A stretch of 64,000 nucleotides of DNA, taken from positions 16,211 through 80,210 of the forward strand of contig JAPLNR010000046.1 in assembly GCA_026401035.1 (NCBI GenBank), given 5' to 3'. Positions 63,001 to 64,000 of this stretch are shown here, one piece after another. The notes under the pieces were generated by a model. That model was not told where the DNA came from and ran no database searches. It saw nothing but the letters and a program-made list of their open reading frames with translations. Origin of the DNA: Planctomycetia bacterium (lineage in GTDB: Bacteria > Planctomycetota > Planctomycetia > Pirellulales > UBA1268). Made by a program: the position numbers and the translations under genes. Position 1 is the stretch's first letter. The number at the start of each line of letters is the position of its first letter.

Positions 63001-64000
63001 AACGGCGTCAGCTACCAGGCTACGATCAACGGCGGCGATGCGGGCGACTCGTTCACCGTTCGCCGGAATCTGGCGGCGGTGACGCTCAACGGCGGCTCGG
63101 GCGACGACGCCTTCGTGGTCAGCGGCTTCACAGATCCAGCCGGCCAACCGCTGGTGAACGCGGAGATCGGCATCGACGGTGGTGGTGGCACCGCGAATAC
63201 GCTGCACGTCCTGGGCACCGATTTTGCCGACGAGCTGTCGATCACGGCTACGAAGGTTTCCGGGGCCGGAGTCTCGGTGGCCTACACGAGGATTCAGTCA
63301 CTTGCCGTCGGGGCCGGCGACGGCGTCGACACCGTCACCGTCGTGAGTACGCACGCCGGCACGACGATCGTGGAGGGCGATGCCGGCGGCGACACGATCA
63401 CAATCGAGTCGACCGCCGGTCTGTTGACTGTCAATGGCGGAGCCGATGCCGACACGGTGAACGTCCGGGCGATCTCCGCAGCCACGACGGTCAACACGGG
63501 CGCTGACGCCGACACGGTGAACGTCGGCAGCTTGGCCCCGGCTGCCGGTGGCAACGTGAACTCGATCGCTACGGTACTGACGGTCAACGGCGAAGGCGGT
63601 AGCGACACGCTGAACGTGGACGACACCGGCGACTCGCTCGGCAACACCGGCAATCTGACCGTGATCGGACTCACGGGCCTGGGGATGGCAGGCAGCATCA
63701 CCTACGGCACGTTCGAGGCCCTGAAGATCGGTCTCGGCGGCGGGGACGACACGTTCACGGTCGCCAGTACGCACGCCGGCACGACGGAGCTGAACACAAA
63801 CGGCGGCGGCGACACCGTCACGCTCGAAACAATCTCCGGCATCACGACGGTGAACACCGCCGCCGGCACCGACACGGTGAACATCCGGGCGATCTCCGCG
63901 GCTAGGACGGTCAACACGGGCGACGACGCCGACACCGTGAATGTCGGCAGCTTGGCCCCGACCGCCGGTGGCAACGTGAACTCGATCGCTGCGGTACTGA
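39079..64000 (+). CDS. Giant repetitive surface protein, 3' end beyond the window
   Basis: From the ATG at 39079 the frame is open to the window edge, 8,307 codons read without a stop. GGGCGGGAG lies just upstream. The N terminus is basic with no classical signal peptide, but WLEGRAMLSITP at residues 76-87 resembles the planctomycete LEPR-XLL motif found near the start of large exported proteins. Domains in order: beta-rich region (39300-40100), a two-unit segmental duplication (40117-43378), beta-helix-like sequence (43400-46400), one dockerin-like calcium loop (46522-46560), about 30 beta-helix units (46990-54280), unique regions (54300-63000), and GGxGxDT-type calcium-binding-like repeats (62880-64000). 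Ten VVY modules are scattered through it. I noticed only four cysteine codons (52414, 53833, 55699, 56257). An adhesin or S-layer-associated role is likely but not shown. No secretion partner is in view. Confidence 0.9.
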   Translation, partial: MNRHDSHAQRVLVSKYRRVHSRMRWLNALAERGIRPVHMAASRLRRIARQVREAVATPVRSRGFSFSRVGVGGMEWLEGRAMLSITPSLTGSQVAFTGSDGTDVLELRVNADGFLEYSVGGGSFSNDLNGKLAGAQTLSVSGSTSLAVDLLNGTNTLWVDTSLITALGTTGTLNYAGGTDGDTLAATGFGSNTWRLSSADVGTLDGVVSFSGVDSITGGLGADELVGPAAETAWTISSLFSGQLSGGVSFERIENVTGSDGFKDTFTVSPGGRMVTIKGADADQDSIVFEVDADSDAKIVSMTAGTFTITTLSLLDSLLSQSPPQPEVIALRQGISTWSLKISASSDADHATLAAGPAGQLLLSSSNFSPLPARSFLPVTFDRPTGTLTIDLGDGDDTMDVTAGGLPSGLAVNVLGGLGTNTAHAPNDLSGDPLQWSITGPNAFALDGTSLSFENVQSLVGASGKKDVFKFLPGGGLAGVVTGQQADGDEVVFQLELKTESQSLAMGAASGSGVTTIDGTVVATYAGMASAQNVRIIGTDFDDKVIVGAAATGGGMAISSGAVPVLDYAKQVVLAAPASAVSVVGNQLTFPAGRGFKTGDPVVYDNGGGTNASIGSLESGRTYYLIQLSATAFRLAKTVGDAQTNTAVVLTSTGSGAGHAFVPLIDGDNGFGTITLTRPAGSLAILPGAGSDVVTIYTQALAATTAVRIDDTEGTADAVYVGVGAGNGAVSVDLSGATANNGSIVAAGFNVGYTGIESPQNVIITTTDAAETLTLAASGGRLVLGGTGNGAGTVTTDVPTGSLTIDAAGGSDSLALASGLDLAASLILKGGTGTDAATLAGTLASLAVHADIESVADTSTTATLTFVGTDGDDAIEVTGNGAGHVTVASTGTPATFNPLTFKTPGTLLAIDAATGDDAVEVALQNLGVPVFVTGAQDLILTATDAADQAVLAAAAAAGLLQFFSDNGSFRTVTFDQPNNLLTIDLAADNDTLTFGSGGLPNSLQIALTGGTGTNTLALTTPVGVAGSSNEWSITAQDAGSFGSEQVAFEQIQSLVGATGQKDIFTFAPGGSAGGLVTGQSADGDQVVIDVALQTAAQTLVLGAASGAGVATLDGVAVATYAGMASAQNVRIVGTDSDDEIVVAADPANAGQATVTGKNTATDAGFGTITFTRPAGSLAIRPGRGSDVVTVSTQALAATTAVRVDDTEGTADTVSIGVGAGNSAVSVDLSGAKVDSGSIAAAGFTLGYTGIESAQNVIVTATAAAETLTLAASGGRLVLGGTGSGSGTVTIDVPVGSLTIDAAGGSDSLTLSGTLNLATTLILKGGDETDSVTLAGMLASLVIHADIESVTDTSTTARLTFVATDGADAITLTSPATGQVTIASTGTPATFSPLTFKNPGMLLTIDAAAGADAITAKMTSVSTPLLLDGGDGSDTITVDGGSYASLATSAETVTDSASVATRTYDTQRAGATVTLRRDTGTGELVIEESGSATSTRYRDPTVALVINGRNNGLSGESFVVQQLTMNAGLTIDGRKGNDSIEIQGNVSTRGHDISLTAETITVNAGVVVSTRNDFLDVTVGDAGSITFDAAASLEKQSNTFTSKIEIKSGAQLLADVDSGSGHAAGDIRLTAVNAFNIPTLYVHVYDTHGIVTLDNATVRGRDVAVRARADNGTLFAENSSVAGAAVIDQANKTLLGTSDILAVAISIAKGEILVTSGSQIAGRNVGLYASADTSAVVKALGTVAALAFGSSKPTATVDVQSGATITASGDVVIDASGKNTLDVAAKQGPLGPRKSDEKFNLTVAVGYSNVVVRAALADGATINAGGSVDINARLAKFTSVDVGAGAYNEGLVGVGIAVSVFYSDVSATLGGTVSVGSATNQAGHVNVNSSIETIKNRTAAEAFVGSGAVAKFLTGTPTSTFQKGAQGVVGGLGTILGGVPLLSKLLMPKDGKPVFNAKTGAAKEFSIAGAISVADHENNAYATINPGARVVATGGVTVNAVSAESPTGMASAGIDSDETGGNSRKLAISVGIHVGIYSNHAIATVGSGAQIVSGGAVAVLGTAAVPFDAKWLQLKSVSDITDKLNTNLGIQNGFFQSWVRSYAQGTKTAIAGSIDYFGLDSVGSALVQADARINEFAFDSQSAVDASADTIDLGGSHFFQEGDQIVYDAIGGGPIGGLVAGHVYKVHLVPGNSRKIRLQDLLGNLIQLAPGASTSRHALRLATPTAGQSVVIRGKADGQVAHLAGNYALTFFGTNKGLTGVGAAYAHAVFDTTLTSEVAAGARIHGDTVFIRADNNFQNLSYAGSSGKGEGFGFSGSGSVVDITNVTKAHVADGAVITTGSGVISVVREFHSVFGDNNLGLVNGTTTGLFGDPGKIAGFTPADVDGTANTISLASVDGLTTGKKVIYAKNGAVAIGGLTSGTAYYLIVDSVAKTVRLARSASDAANDVFISLDPTVAGAGTVHQFIEPDALDWKIEQYPKSLDTNNDGKVDASDLGITTVNDTAYVTNRSLWVIAEDNSDVYNIVGVLSTGSQTTVGISIVVNAIDRDTQAYVGQASDQAAGTAATTLTSGGRVEVNAKNAAKDFALSLAGSLASKKEVTSPKAGYVKPDSSFMAFWDSARGNDTVTKPAPLKDQASKSIAGAGAVSINVVHDNARAYINNPAIIAAAALAVRADNQTILSSNAGALAISKGSKKGNNTGIAGSIGINIVTGTTQAFVEGAVDVTLGSLDVRANRGGYIGALTAGAAGAAGKKGDAVTGQISVNSIQNTTDAHVSNTKATVSGDVTVKASDGSLLVALAGGAGVGGATGVGFAIAVNVVGQDSDANSTMAKIDHSTLTMTSGTLTVDASNGMATLGADTLASIDKIDPPQERIIALTVSVGVGTGSGTGAGGAGMLAVNTIFEEADARISSSTIVRSAGPGMANVSVSAADESGIAAVSGAVGVGLKGTGVGVALGYNDIHADARSVVENTTIAVNGTVGVEARNKASIGTAVVGVGWAQGGTGTAGAGALAINVIRNNTDAHISAGASVTADGAVTLKATDEARIVSIGGALAVSRGTGGGIGATINYNRISDGVTAYVSDSTVKSQASSIAIEATSASLLAGVGAAGGGGKSFGGAGSLVINSVANTVDAHADNSTLSAETDVTVRAVEAAALVSLALAGAGAKDGSAIGASVSYNYIGGSVDLADPNVISFNDGTVSGTSVPTVRADGSPTRSGVSAYVHNSQVDARTGRVTVSAGLNDPGMVAADGPAFTATKIFNPASAVEIAGDSVAFVALHGLTTGDEIVYRRGAGTAIAELVDGRVYHAIVLDSRTIKFAASREDAVAGTAIHLSTKGTASDQGVTGVDFTRQKAFDASADTVNANQIAFATEHGLTTGQEVVYDKGADANAAVGGLLTGTAYYVVVVDPTHIRLAATRANAVASAPVVISLTATGSGSGHRVAPVAAAALTFAPAAVRLTNAHENEIAVDAAGLNTGDAVVYRKGADANAAIGGLNDGTTYYVIKVDPTHVKLAGSAVDALADVPRALVLTSSGSGAGHALLVKTKSVAIAGLDIDLPSQMDGQMTSVTAAGAGGKNWAGAGALGLNYVRADVTASISNSGTPGARSGTMQVTAAGAIDVVATDSSQVNVGVGAIAASTKGSLAIALSTGVIDVSNSITAAIDGATVRSTAGTLSVNATEKARLFNLAVGGAGSGGSSGLAFGGSIASNKIANTVDAHVAANAAHVASQVRAAGSIAIKASDTASIATLAGNIVANPKGTAAVGLAFAVNDVGDNVTAAVRRSTVRSDNGDITIDATFAKPTDLPPGLDAQIAALAVSGSGGKSIAGAGSVTLNWIHNSVLATIADVPDVDATPGAYEIQAAGALSVTASDDSTINSFAGVITIAGVGASGASGALGASVSYNYLGDGPGETLSAPTSNLTTGQPVVYHTQGGRQIAGLVDGQTYYVIVVDASTIRLADTEADARAGIAVSQSTLGSGSSQSITPLLPAQAVSFDAANVNVLVGRDPATSAEIRLDNQIAFAAAHGLSAGQEVVYDRGAAANAGVEGLVEGHSYFVIVVDATHIKLAATAADAAAGRAVPLGLLGTGTGHHLARVAAVPVVLARPAAATNKVLATIDNVAGNIRAGTLDVHSTYNGHINNITVAGAAAGSFALGGSVSINTIHNQSEAFVRNVSSLTTTASAADSLRVRAEDTSKIWALAGGIGVAIPKSGGFGLAAGVSVAINETDNDTKAYVQDSKIVAAGDMAVTAVTDASVWALTIGVAVAAGGGGGVKLGGAGSGSYNSLDGTTEAYIVDSNAGGSGVGIDVGGHLALSAIDTSDIVAGAGALAIAGTFGGGGQGVAGSVGVSVTENEITTVIHAFIDHSTVQAVSVSVVSGETASIKAYTIGGSIAAAAGGSGVSLAIAATTATNTISAEVLAYVSSSTVTTTATGGVVMTATQGSTITAYCVSASISVSVGGQLNLSLSGGGAAAKNAITGKTNAFIQDSAVTSGGGVKLTATSTPTIEATVAAVAISVASGGAGSGSLAIGASLATNTIGTLHDDDTTTPFEVRAYVTDSSINAKGDLTQTASSTAKITAGVGAGSAAISGGGLGVGLAGAGTSAKNFIATKVEASIDGVAPSKMVSATRGITAADVMLTATDESHITVTNAAASLAAAVGSAGVAVAIGVALARNEIRNEVTAFIRDAPGFTDTNKADRAGVTAEGGITLHSAETATIKATSVAAALSLAGGSLGVALTGSGANAINVIGNRVDSHVVGSSLAAGGGDVTVEATSSATITSLVGAAAGAISGGAVAAAGAIGVSIARNLIGVNAANDAVGLRNQVLASIDGSSVIALGSVNVTATTTDAVESTAFAGSVAIAAGLGGAVAVAGVGSVTIFSTKVDAHAADSSLTALTGDILVQATGDSQVTKSQAVGAAVSCSAGALAVSASEVRNTIRNDVQAAISGTKDNAITAGAGNVTVKADMTRAKVGETNAVTAAVSGGIAAISGGGVGLYNTIADTVNAKVSGSLTVTAGRTVRVDAAEDASVSADASVVSVAHGLGAAIGVAVLQNTIGSTITSQVTDAKLVSTDTFITANSIASVPKTVTVGVSASLVGSGGNESDAVIATLVSATTERATLASSGSVTVQATSTNAAYASAYGGAFGAVAIGAMIADIRVGRGDGVDEVVASLGQGTHVSAATLRINARGSDTLLADSVAAGGGALAATGAESRLTSDNSVQATIGSGAVIALSSLLDVTSKLTQDADASSDSYSFALASGSGAGAKNQFTSRADIGIGTNATVDAASISLAASNTFKKDQYKDRSNLRSGSAAGGSLTILESRTDVGTADHPFQATVDVKTGARLTAYGDGTSAGLFRIETLTDATAVDNVRIEAFGGYAIAVGLSRIDSTANSAITVSGATLDNKQGTLTLATRANSQLRPSANLLVASAFAGGAGAEAKTTATVTDTIRITDSTIKGTDVQLQSGRDSNGVGNLLGASSNAEITSISFGPSISAPNVTAAIHETQTVSILGTSTVQAAKNVNLLAIPGQGGSDRAQTSGLCLNLSLIPYGFPVPDGSTVTSTNVVTVAPTASVTAGVASTSVMKIMPLDLDGVAQKVPGSTTETVRSRLGSELTDAEKTLLSLPIELRYVYAPIDLTHITLPVSTGTLVKVIAGANQGGVSGAYYRYVPAVSADLALEREDYWVTSRWHLLTEAETAAAAASGELNGAIPSDRGQQAQASLTDRFFCIKPLEVDAPTLTIRNLGSLLSDQRDTLLAWIASHQGNAEAVARYQVQLTQVEDALRAYGLLTTETNSTTGKPVTVVKRELDAMFLQTPNLEVSPGSVFIEADAARQGALPLNRLRASPNASIEIANQTPFNLIVGNAIISDATKVMIVDGQYVALTPGRVYFNNAPLTTVGAVFDKTVSITQDAFPIGRYTGLQNVAQVLTTPDIYISGRVYNETGAVSVVNADGSINVSGEIRGAQVNVQSAKDFNLNSDAWYHSNQDPRQYVDYNVLRARAVAAAGGNLEAGASLTYANATGVTGFYSRFTFNPSDAVVGGTDTGWLATSGTSVTFARDHNLNTSDEVIYNKGAAANEAFGGLVPGKHYFVTRIDARTLRLSPTSGGAPVALTSAGSGSGHSFANVKQTVDPSITLATAINTDVSRVIAQGRIAITARHLNIDGLVQSGVQTVTLHVGATFRGTATGSSLLDATGRPLAGISFGADGAPVNGWFDAARQAIIVDDVITKGGEIVLAGQILSTGNGRLKVASGYTGVDINNQSPYTLIVNRIDTTTPREGKITIIDTGRLTKTEYVVDGSGTTTTTSTGALAPVGSTVSGSTAGLSGVVYTPVSTGPTFTPTGTDVVFQPRPGLRYVWTEGQAKTSTTVSEYISNSFNWIGYDEDNFAKDKIVPTSRTVTYQDGTPLLESEALAGDGTTTIPSGSANQAYTLQYRQRVNSLTEVIKDLTIIKYVGTDATKGVASNRYRYIGPSTRLSLPDQNYKDTNTWTNVTATTTDADVTHSSAFLNASSTTESWETGGGWMREKSVHTKTTDIVGLKDFYTHSLKADYAIAIQAAPGAAQPVISIHSTNAIQLAGMIVSPEVGSVQITSDAGPVTAADDVAIRSVKVGSGPHATDRFLNVTVGGTGGFSAAVDGGGRYLDVTAGGSIALVAVSTDNASSSLVFGTIQAGATEDVGIIAANGIAAKDASSLISGNAIDLSAAAGGIGVAGSPVRINSNTGGSGGFTAQAQSDILVTETVGDLKLTKLDQPTRWATRLGSVASTAGSVTLATVNGRILDGIAEVATSASAAEAALTDERLALSGDAARAAALTAIRAEESAKTQDYHAYWQQYRDLQRTATATTSLAIATITANTLGFASAHGLTTGDQVFLGGAAGVTTLADDVAYYAVVIDATHIRLAGDRTSAAIDSVPRTITIEVRDSSADLTAIEVRRFGYTTSTYEATQVVDGRFQATTAAYGSQPYDPDFIFKLTDAEVAERIAARTFSGAALTSAVSQGVFTLLYPERAIPDRFQFTPQVSESANVVGARITLVANGATGAIGRDSGLKTLDLTGGFAGLADADQQLLSSATAGDVVGVSFATYRSKGAQVDVNLGMAHYSDTNLWEEVIPRYATSTATAVVPLVTGDIVLVQRKGHYGLYRYAGGAGSRQLQTQNYENASLWQKLDTSLNTGSGTRSLAAGTLVQDRNHAESVTLRVVDGVNVEASDTVTAAASGVIALDSTGPLNLGRVAGGADVRLRSDGAIVDRYADPDVAVVAAGEFSVNTMSAGNVGGQSVVLGVTRPLRMQVGSAGSFVADVRGSLDVRQVSGDLAAPQVTASGAIAIDVVQGSMTVGTVTSSSTTDGATLAASGAITSGLGDAAVPAPNVSAKTVSLAAGTTIGAADAFFVIAPAGQQPAVALRATTGTGSMFIRSLGALEVESATATQGDVTLDVTGDASIGQITATSGLVRIDATQSIVDLDGPGDLYADKARLVAVTGIGGDQAPLHTKVSHLEATVSQGGLWIDNTGDVEIGGVGSLVGIAATSVTLSAHSTITVNEAIDSAGSVELDASDDIVVAAAITSNGGDVSLLADNDIAFTGAGTVDTETGSGSVTLRADADSSTVGKITSATTGTRDIVAANALLQAATGVGATAARINLSVGTLEGTTDTGGFYAANDKGLTIGGIDGNALPAATKISGVSAGQDVVVTAAGPLSVAEDVTSTSGAVILRAIDASGVGQDLTVTFGTAVKAVAGNVSLLAGDDLTVEAGSSVQAAQAVAIRANHQSADTAATTILIEGSVSGSSITIDGSAATATTITIDMSTAGNQIVGPATVTGGSVDDVMNVIRLNDRADALTLDGRGGADTYNVTFRSPSQPVSGYAIDVSDSGADAAADVLSITGTAEAERLRLHASTDPAGFASVASLAGDPAIAQLVNYTKSIATLAVAAGGGNDTVLLDDTWAVTTIDGGTGKNTYEVGTLSATNSLGGTKVAGDQFLTNGVSYQATINGGDAGDSFTVRRNLAAVTLNGGSGDDAFVVSGFTDPAGQPLVNAEIGIDGGGGTANTLHVLGTDFADELSITATKVSGAGVSVAYTRIQSLAVGAGDGVDTVTVVSTHAGTTIVEGDAGGDTITIESTAGLLTVNGGADADTVNVRAISAATTVNTGADADTVNVGSLAPAAGGNVNSIATVLTVNGEGGSDTLNVDDTGDSLGNTGNLTVIGLTGLGMAGSITYGTFEALKIGLGGGDDTFTVASTHAGTTELNTNGGGDTVTLETISGITTVNTAAGTDTVNIRAISAARTVNTGDDADTVNVGSLAPTAGGNVNSIAAVL
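40117..43378 (+). repeat. Segmental tandem duplication in the giant gene
   Basis: Unit 1 (about 40117-41907) and unit 2 (about 41908-43378) encode the same block order: a VTFD strand, W-S-I-T, SLVGASGKKD/SLVGATGQKD, VATYAGMASAQNVRI, TRPAGSLAI, VRIDDTEGTAD, LTLAASGGRLVLGGTG and VASTGTPATF. The offset is 1,785 bp at WSIT but 1,482 bp from FGTITLTRPAG onward. The 303-bp difference equals a VVY module plus linker present only in unit 1. Confidence 0.85.
40795..41085 (+). repeat. VVY module 1
   Basis: Encodes NQLTFPAGRGFKTGDPVVYD, then IGSLESGRTYYLIQL, FRLAKT and TSTGSGAGHAF. This is the copy inserted in unit 1 of the segmental duplication. Confidence 0.8.
45493..46485 (+). repeat. VVY modules 2 and 3 (divergent)
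   Basis: Module 2 (45493-45735): FFQEGDQIVYDAIGGGPIGG with HVYKVHLVPG and KIRLQD. Module 3 (46219-46485): GLTTGKKVIYAKNGAVAIGG with SGTAYYLIVD and TVRLARSASDA, directly before the dockerin-like loop. Unrelated beta-helical sequence separates them. Confidence 0.65.
46522..46560 (+). other. Dockerin-like EF-hand loop within the giant protein
   Basis: Encodes DTNNDGKVDASDL, matching the D-x-N-x-D-G-x-I/V-x-x-x-D calcium loop of type I dockerin repeats. Only one copy is seen, whereas dockerins normally have two, so it may be a solitary calcium-binding site. Confidence 0.6.
48847..49695 (+). repeat. VVY modules 4, 5 and 6 in tandem
   Basis: Module 4 holds HGLTTGDEIVYRRGAGTAI and YHAIVLDSRTIKFAAS. 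Module 5 holds HGLTTGQEVVYDKGADANAA and YYVVVVDPTHIRLAAT. Module 6 holds GLNTGDAVVYRKGADANAA and YYVIKVDPTHVKLAGS. Modules 5 and 6 are the closest pair and end in SGSGHR/SGAGHA. Confidence 0.85.
50806..51365 (+). repeat. VVY modules 7 and 8
   Basis: Module 7: NLTTGQPVVYHTQGGRQIAG with YYVIVVDASTIRLADT. Module 8: HGLSAGQEVVYDRGAAANAG with YFVIVVDATHIKLAAT and GTGTGHH. They lie between beta-helix units. Confidence 0.8.
57178..57445 (+). repeat. VVY module 9
   Basis: Encodes HNLNTSDEVIYNKGAAANEA, then KHYFVTRIDARTLRLSP and SAGSGSGHSF. Confidence 0.75.
59626..59835 (+). repeat. VVY module 10 (shortened)
   Basis: Encodes ASAHGLTTGDQVFLGGAAG and YYAVVIDATHIRLAGD. The final TSxGSGxGH block is missing. 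Confidence 0.7.
63346..64000 (+). repeat. 420-bp tandem repeat at the right edge of the giant gene
   Basis: Copy 1 (63346-63765) and copy 2 (63766 to the edge) both begin STHAGTT and contain DTVNV/IRAISAA, the VNTG stretch, NVGSLAP and AGGNVNSIA at an exact 420-bp offset. Over the last about 120 bases the two copies differ at only a handful of positions, which implies a recent duplication. The array continues past the window. Confidence 0.9.

Noticed and set aside
61087..63207. Minus-strand open frame of about 700 codons
   Set aside because: Shadow of the giant gene, with random-looking His/Arg/Gly-rich translation.

Overview
The window reads as chromosome from a GC-rich planctomycete, most likely a Pirellulales-type bacterium. 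The basis is the set of family hallmarks: a DUF1559 pilin-like protein, a DUF1549/DUF1553 plus DUF1501 pair, a PEP-CTERM protein with autotransporter-type beta repeats, an arylsulfatase, and a giant surface protein with an N-terminal motif resembling LEPR-XLL. No rRNA, tRNA or CRISPR array was seen.

Layout. 1-4111: a DUF4832 secreted protein whose 3' end runs into an insertion-sequence-like terminus, then a small lipoprotein and a DUF1559 protein. 4112-11123: a galactose/alpha-galactoside catabolic cluster (galT, SSS-family symporter, galK, GH31 hydrolase on the minus strand) with a divergent ROK regulator. 11180-15339: a DUF1501 + DUF1549/1553 pair with a 4-bp overlap. 15544-18909: a PEP-CTERM beta-repeat protein. 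18910-23095: scarred DNA with an SGSH-like sulfatase, an orphan hicB with a 5'-truncated hicA, remnants of a nucleotidyltransferase, a LacI regulator and an IS3-type transposase, and three copies of a dispersed repeat. 23096-34632: a five-gene minus-strand operon of multidomain proteins (three sulfotransferase domains, four glycosyltransferase domains, a polysaccharide pyruvyltransferase domain, a methyltransferase and a PP-loop domain), probably making a sulfated, pyruvylated and methylated extracellular polysaccharide. 34633-38866: a transposase remnant, an OFA-type MFS transporter, an outer-membrane beta-barrel-like protein and an unrecognised 229-residue protein.

From 39079 to the window edge one plus-strand reading frame stays open for 8,307 codons with no stop. 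It encodes a repetitive, almost cysteine-free surface protein built from several repeat classes: a large segmental duplication, ten dispersed copies of a 'VVY...YYVIVVD' module, about thirty beta-helix-like units, a single dockerin-like calcium loop, and nearly identical 420-bp tandem repeats running off the edge.

The genes suggest an attached lifestyle: sugar release and uptake by the gal cluster, remodelling of sulfated glycans by the sulfatase, synthesis of a sulfated coat by the glycan operon, and surface display by the PEP-CTERM and giant proteins. The links between these systems are inference.
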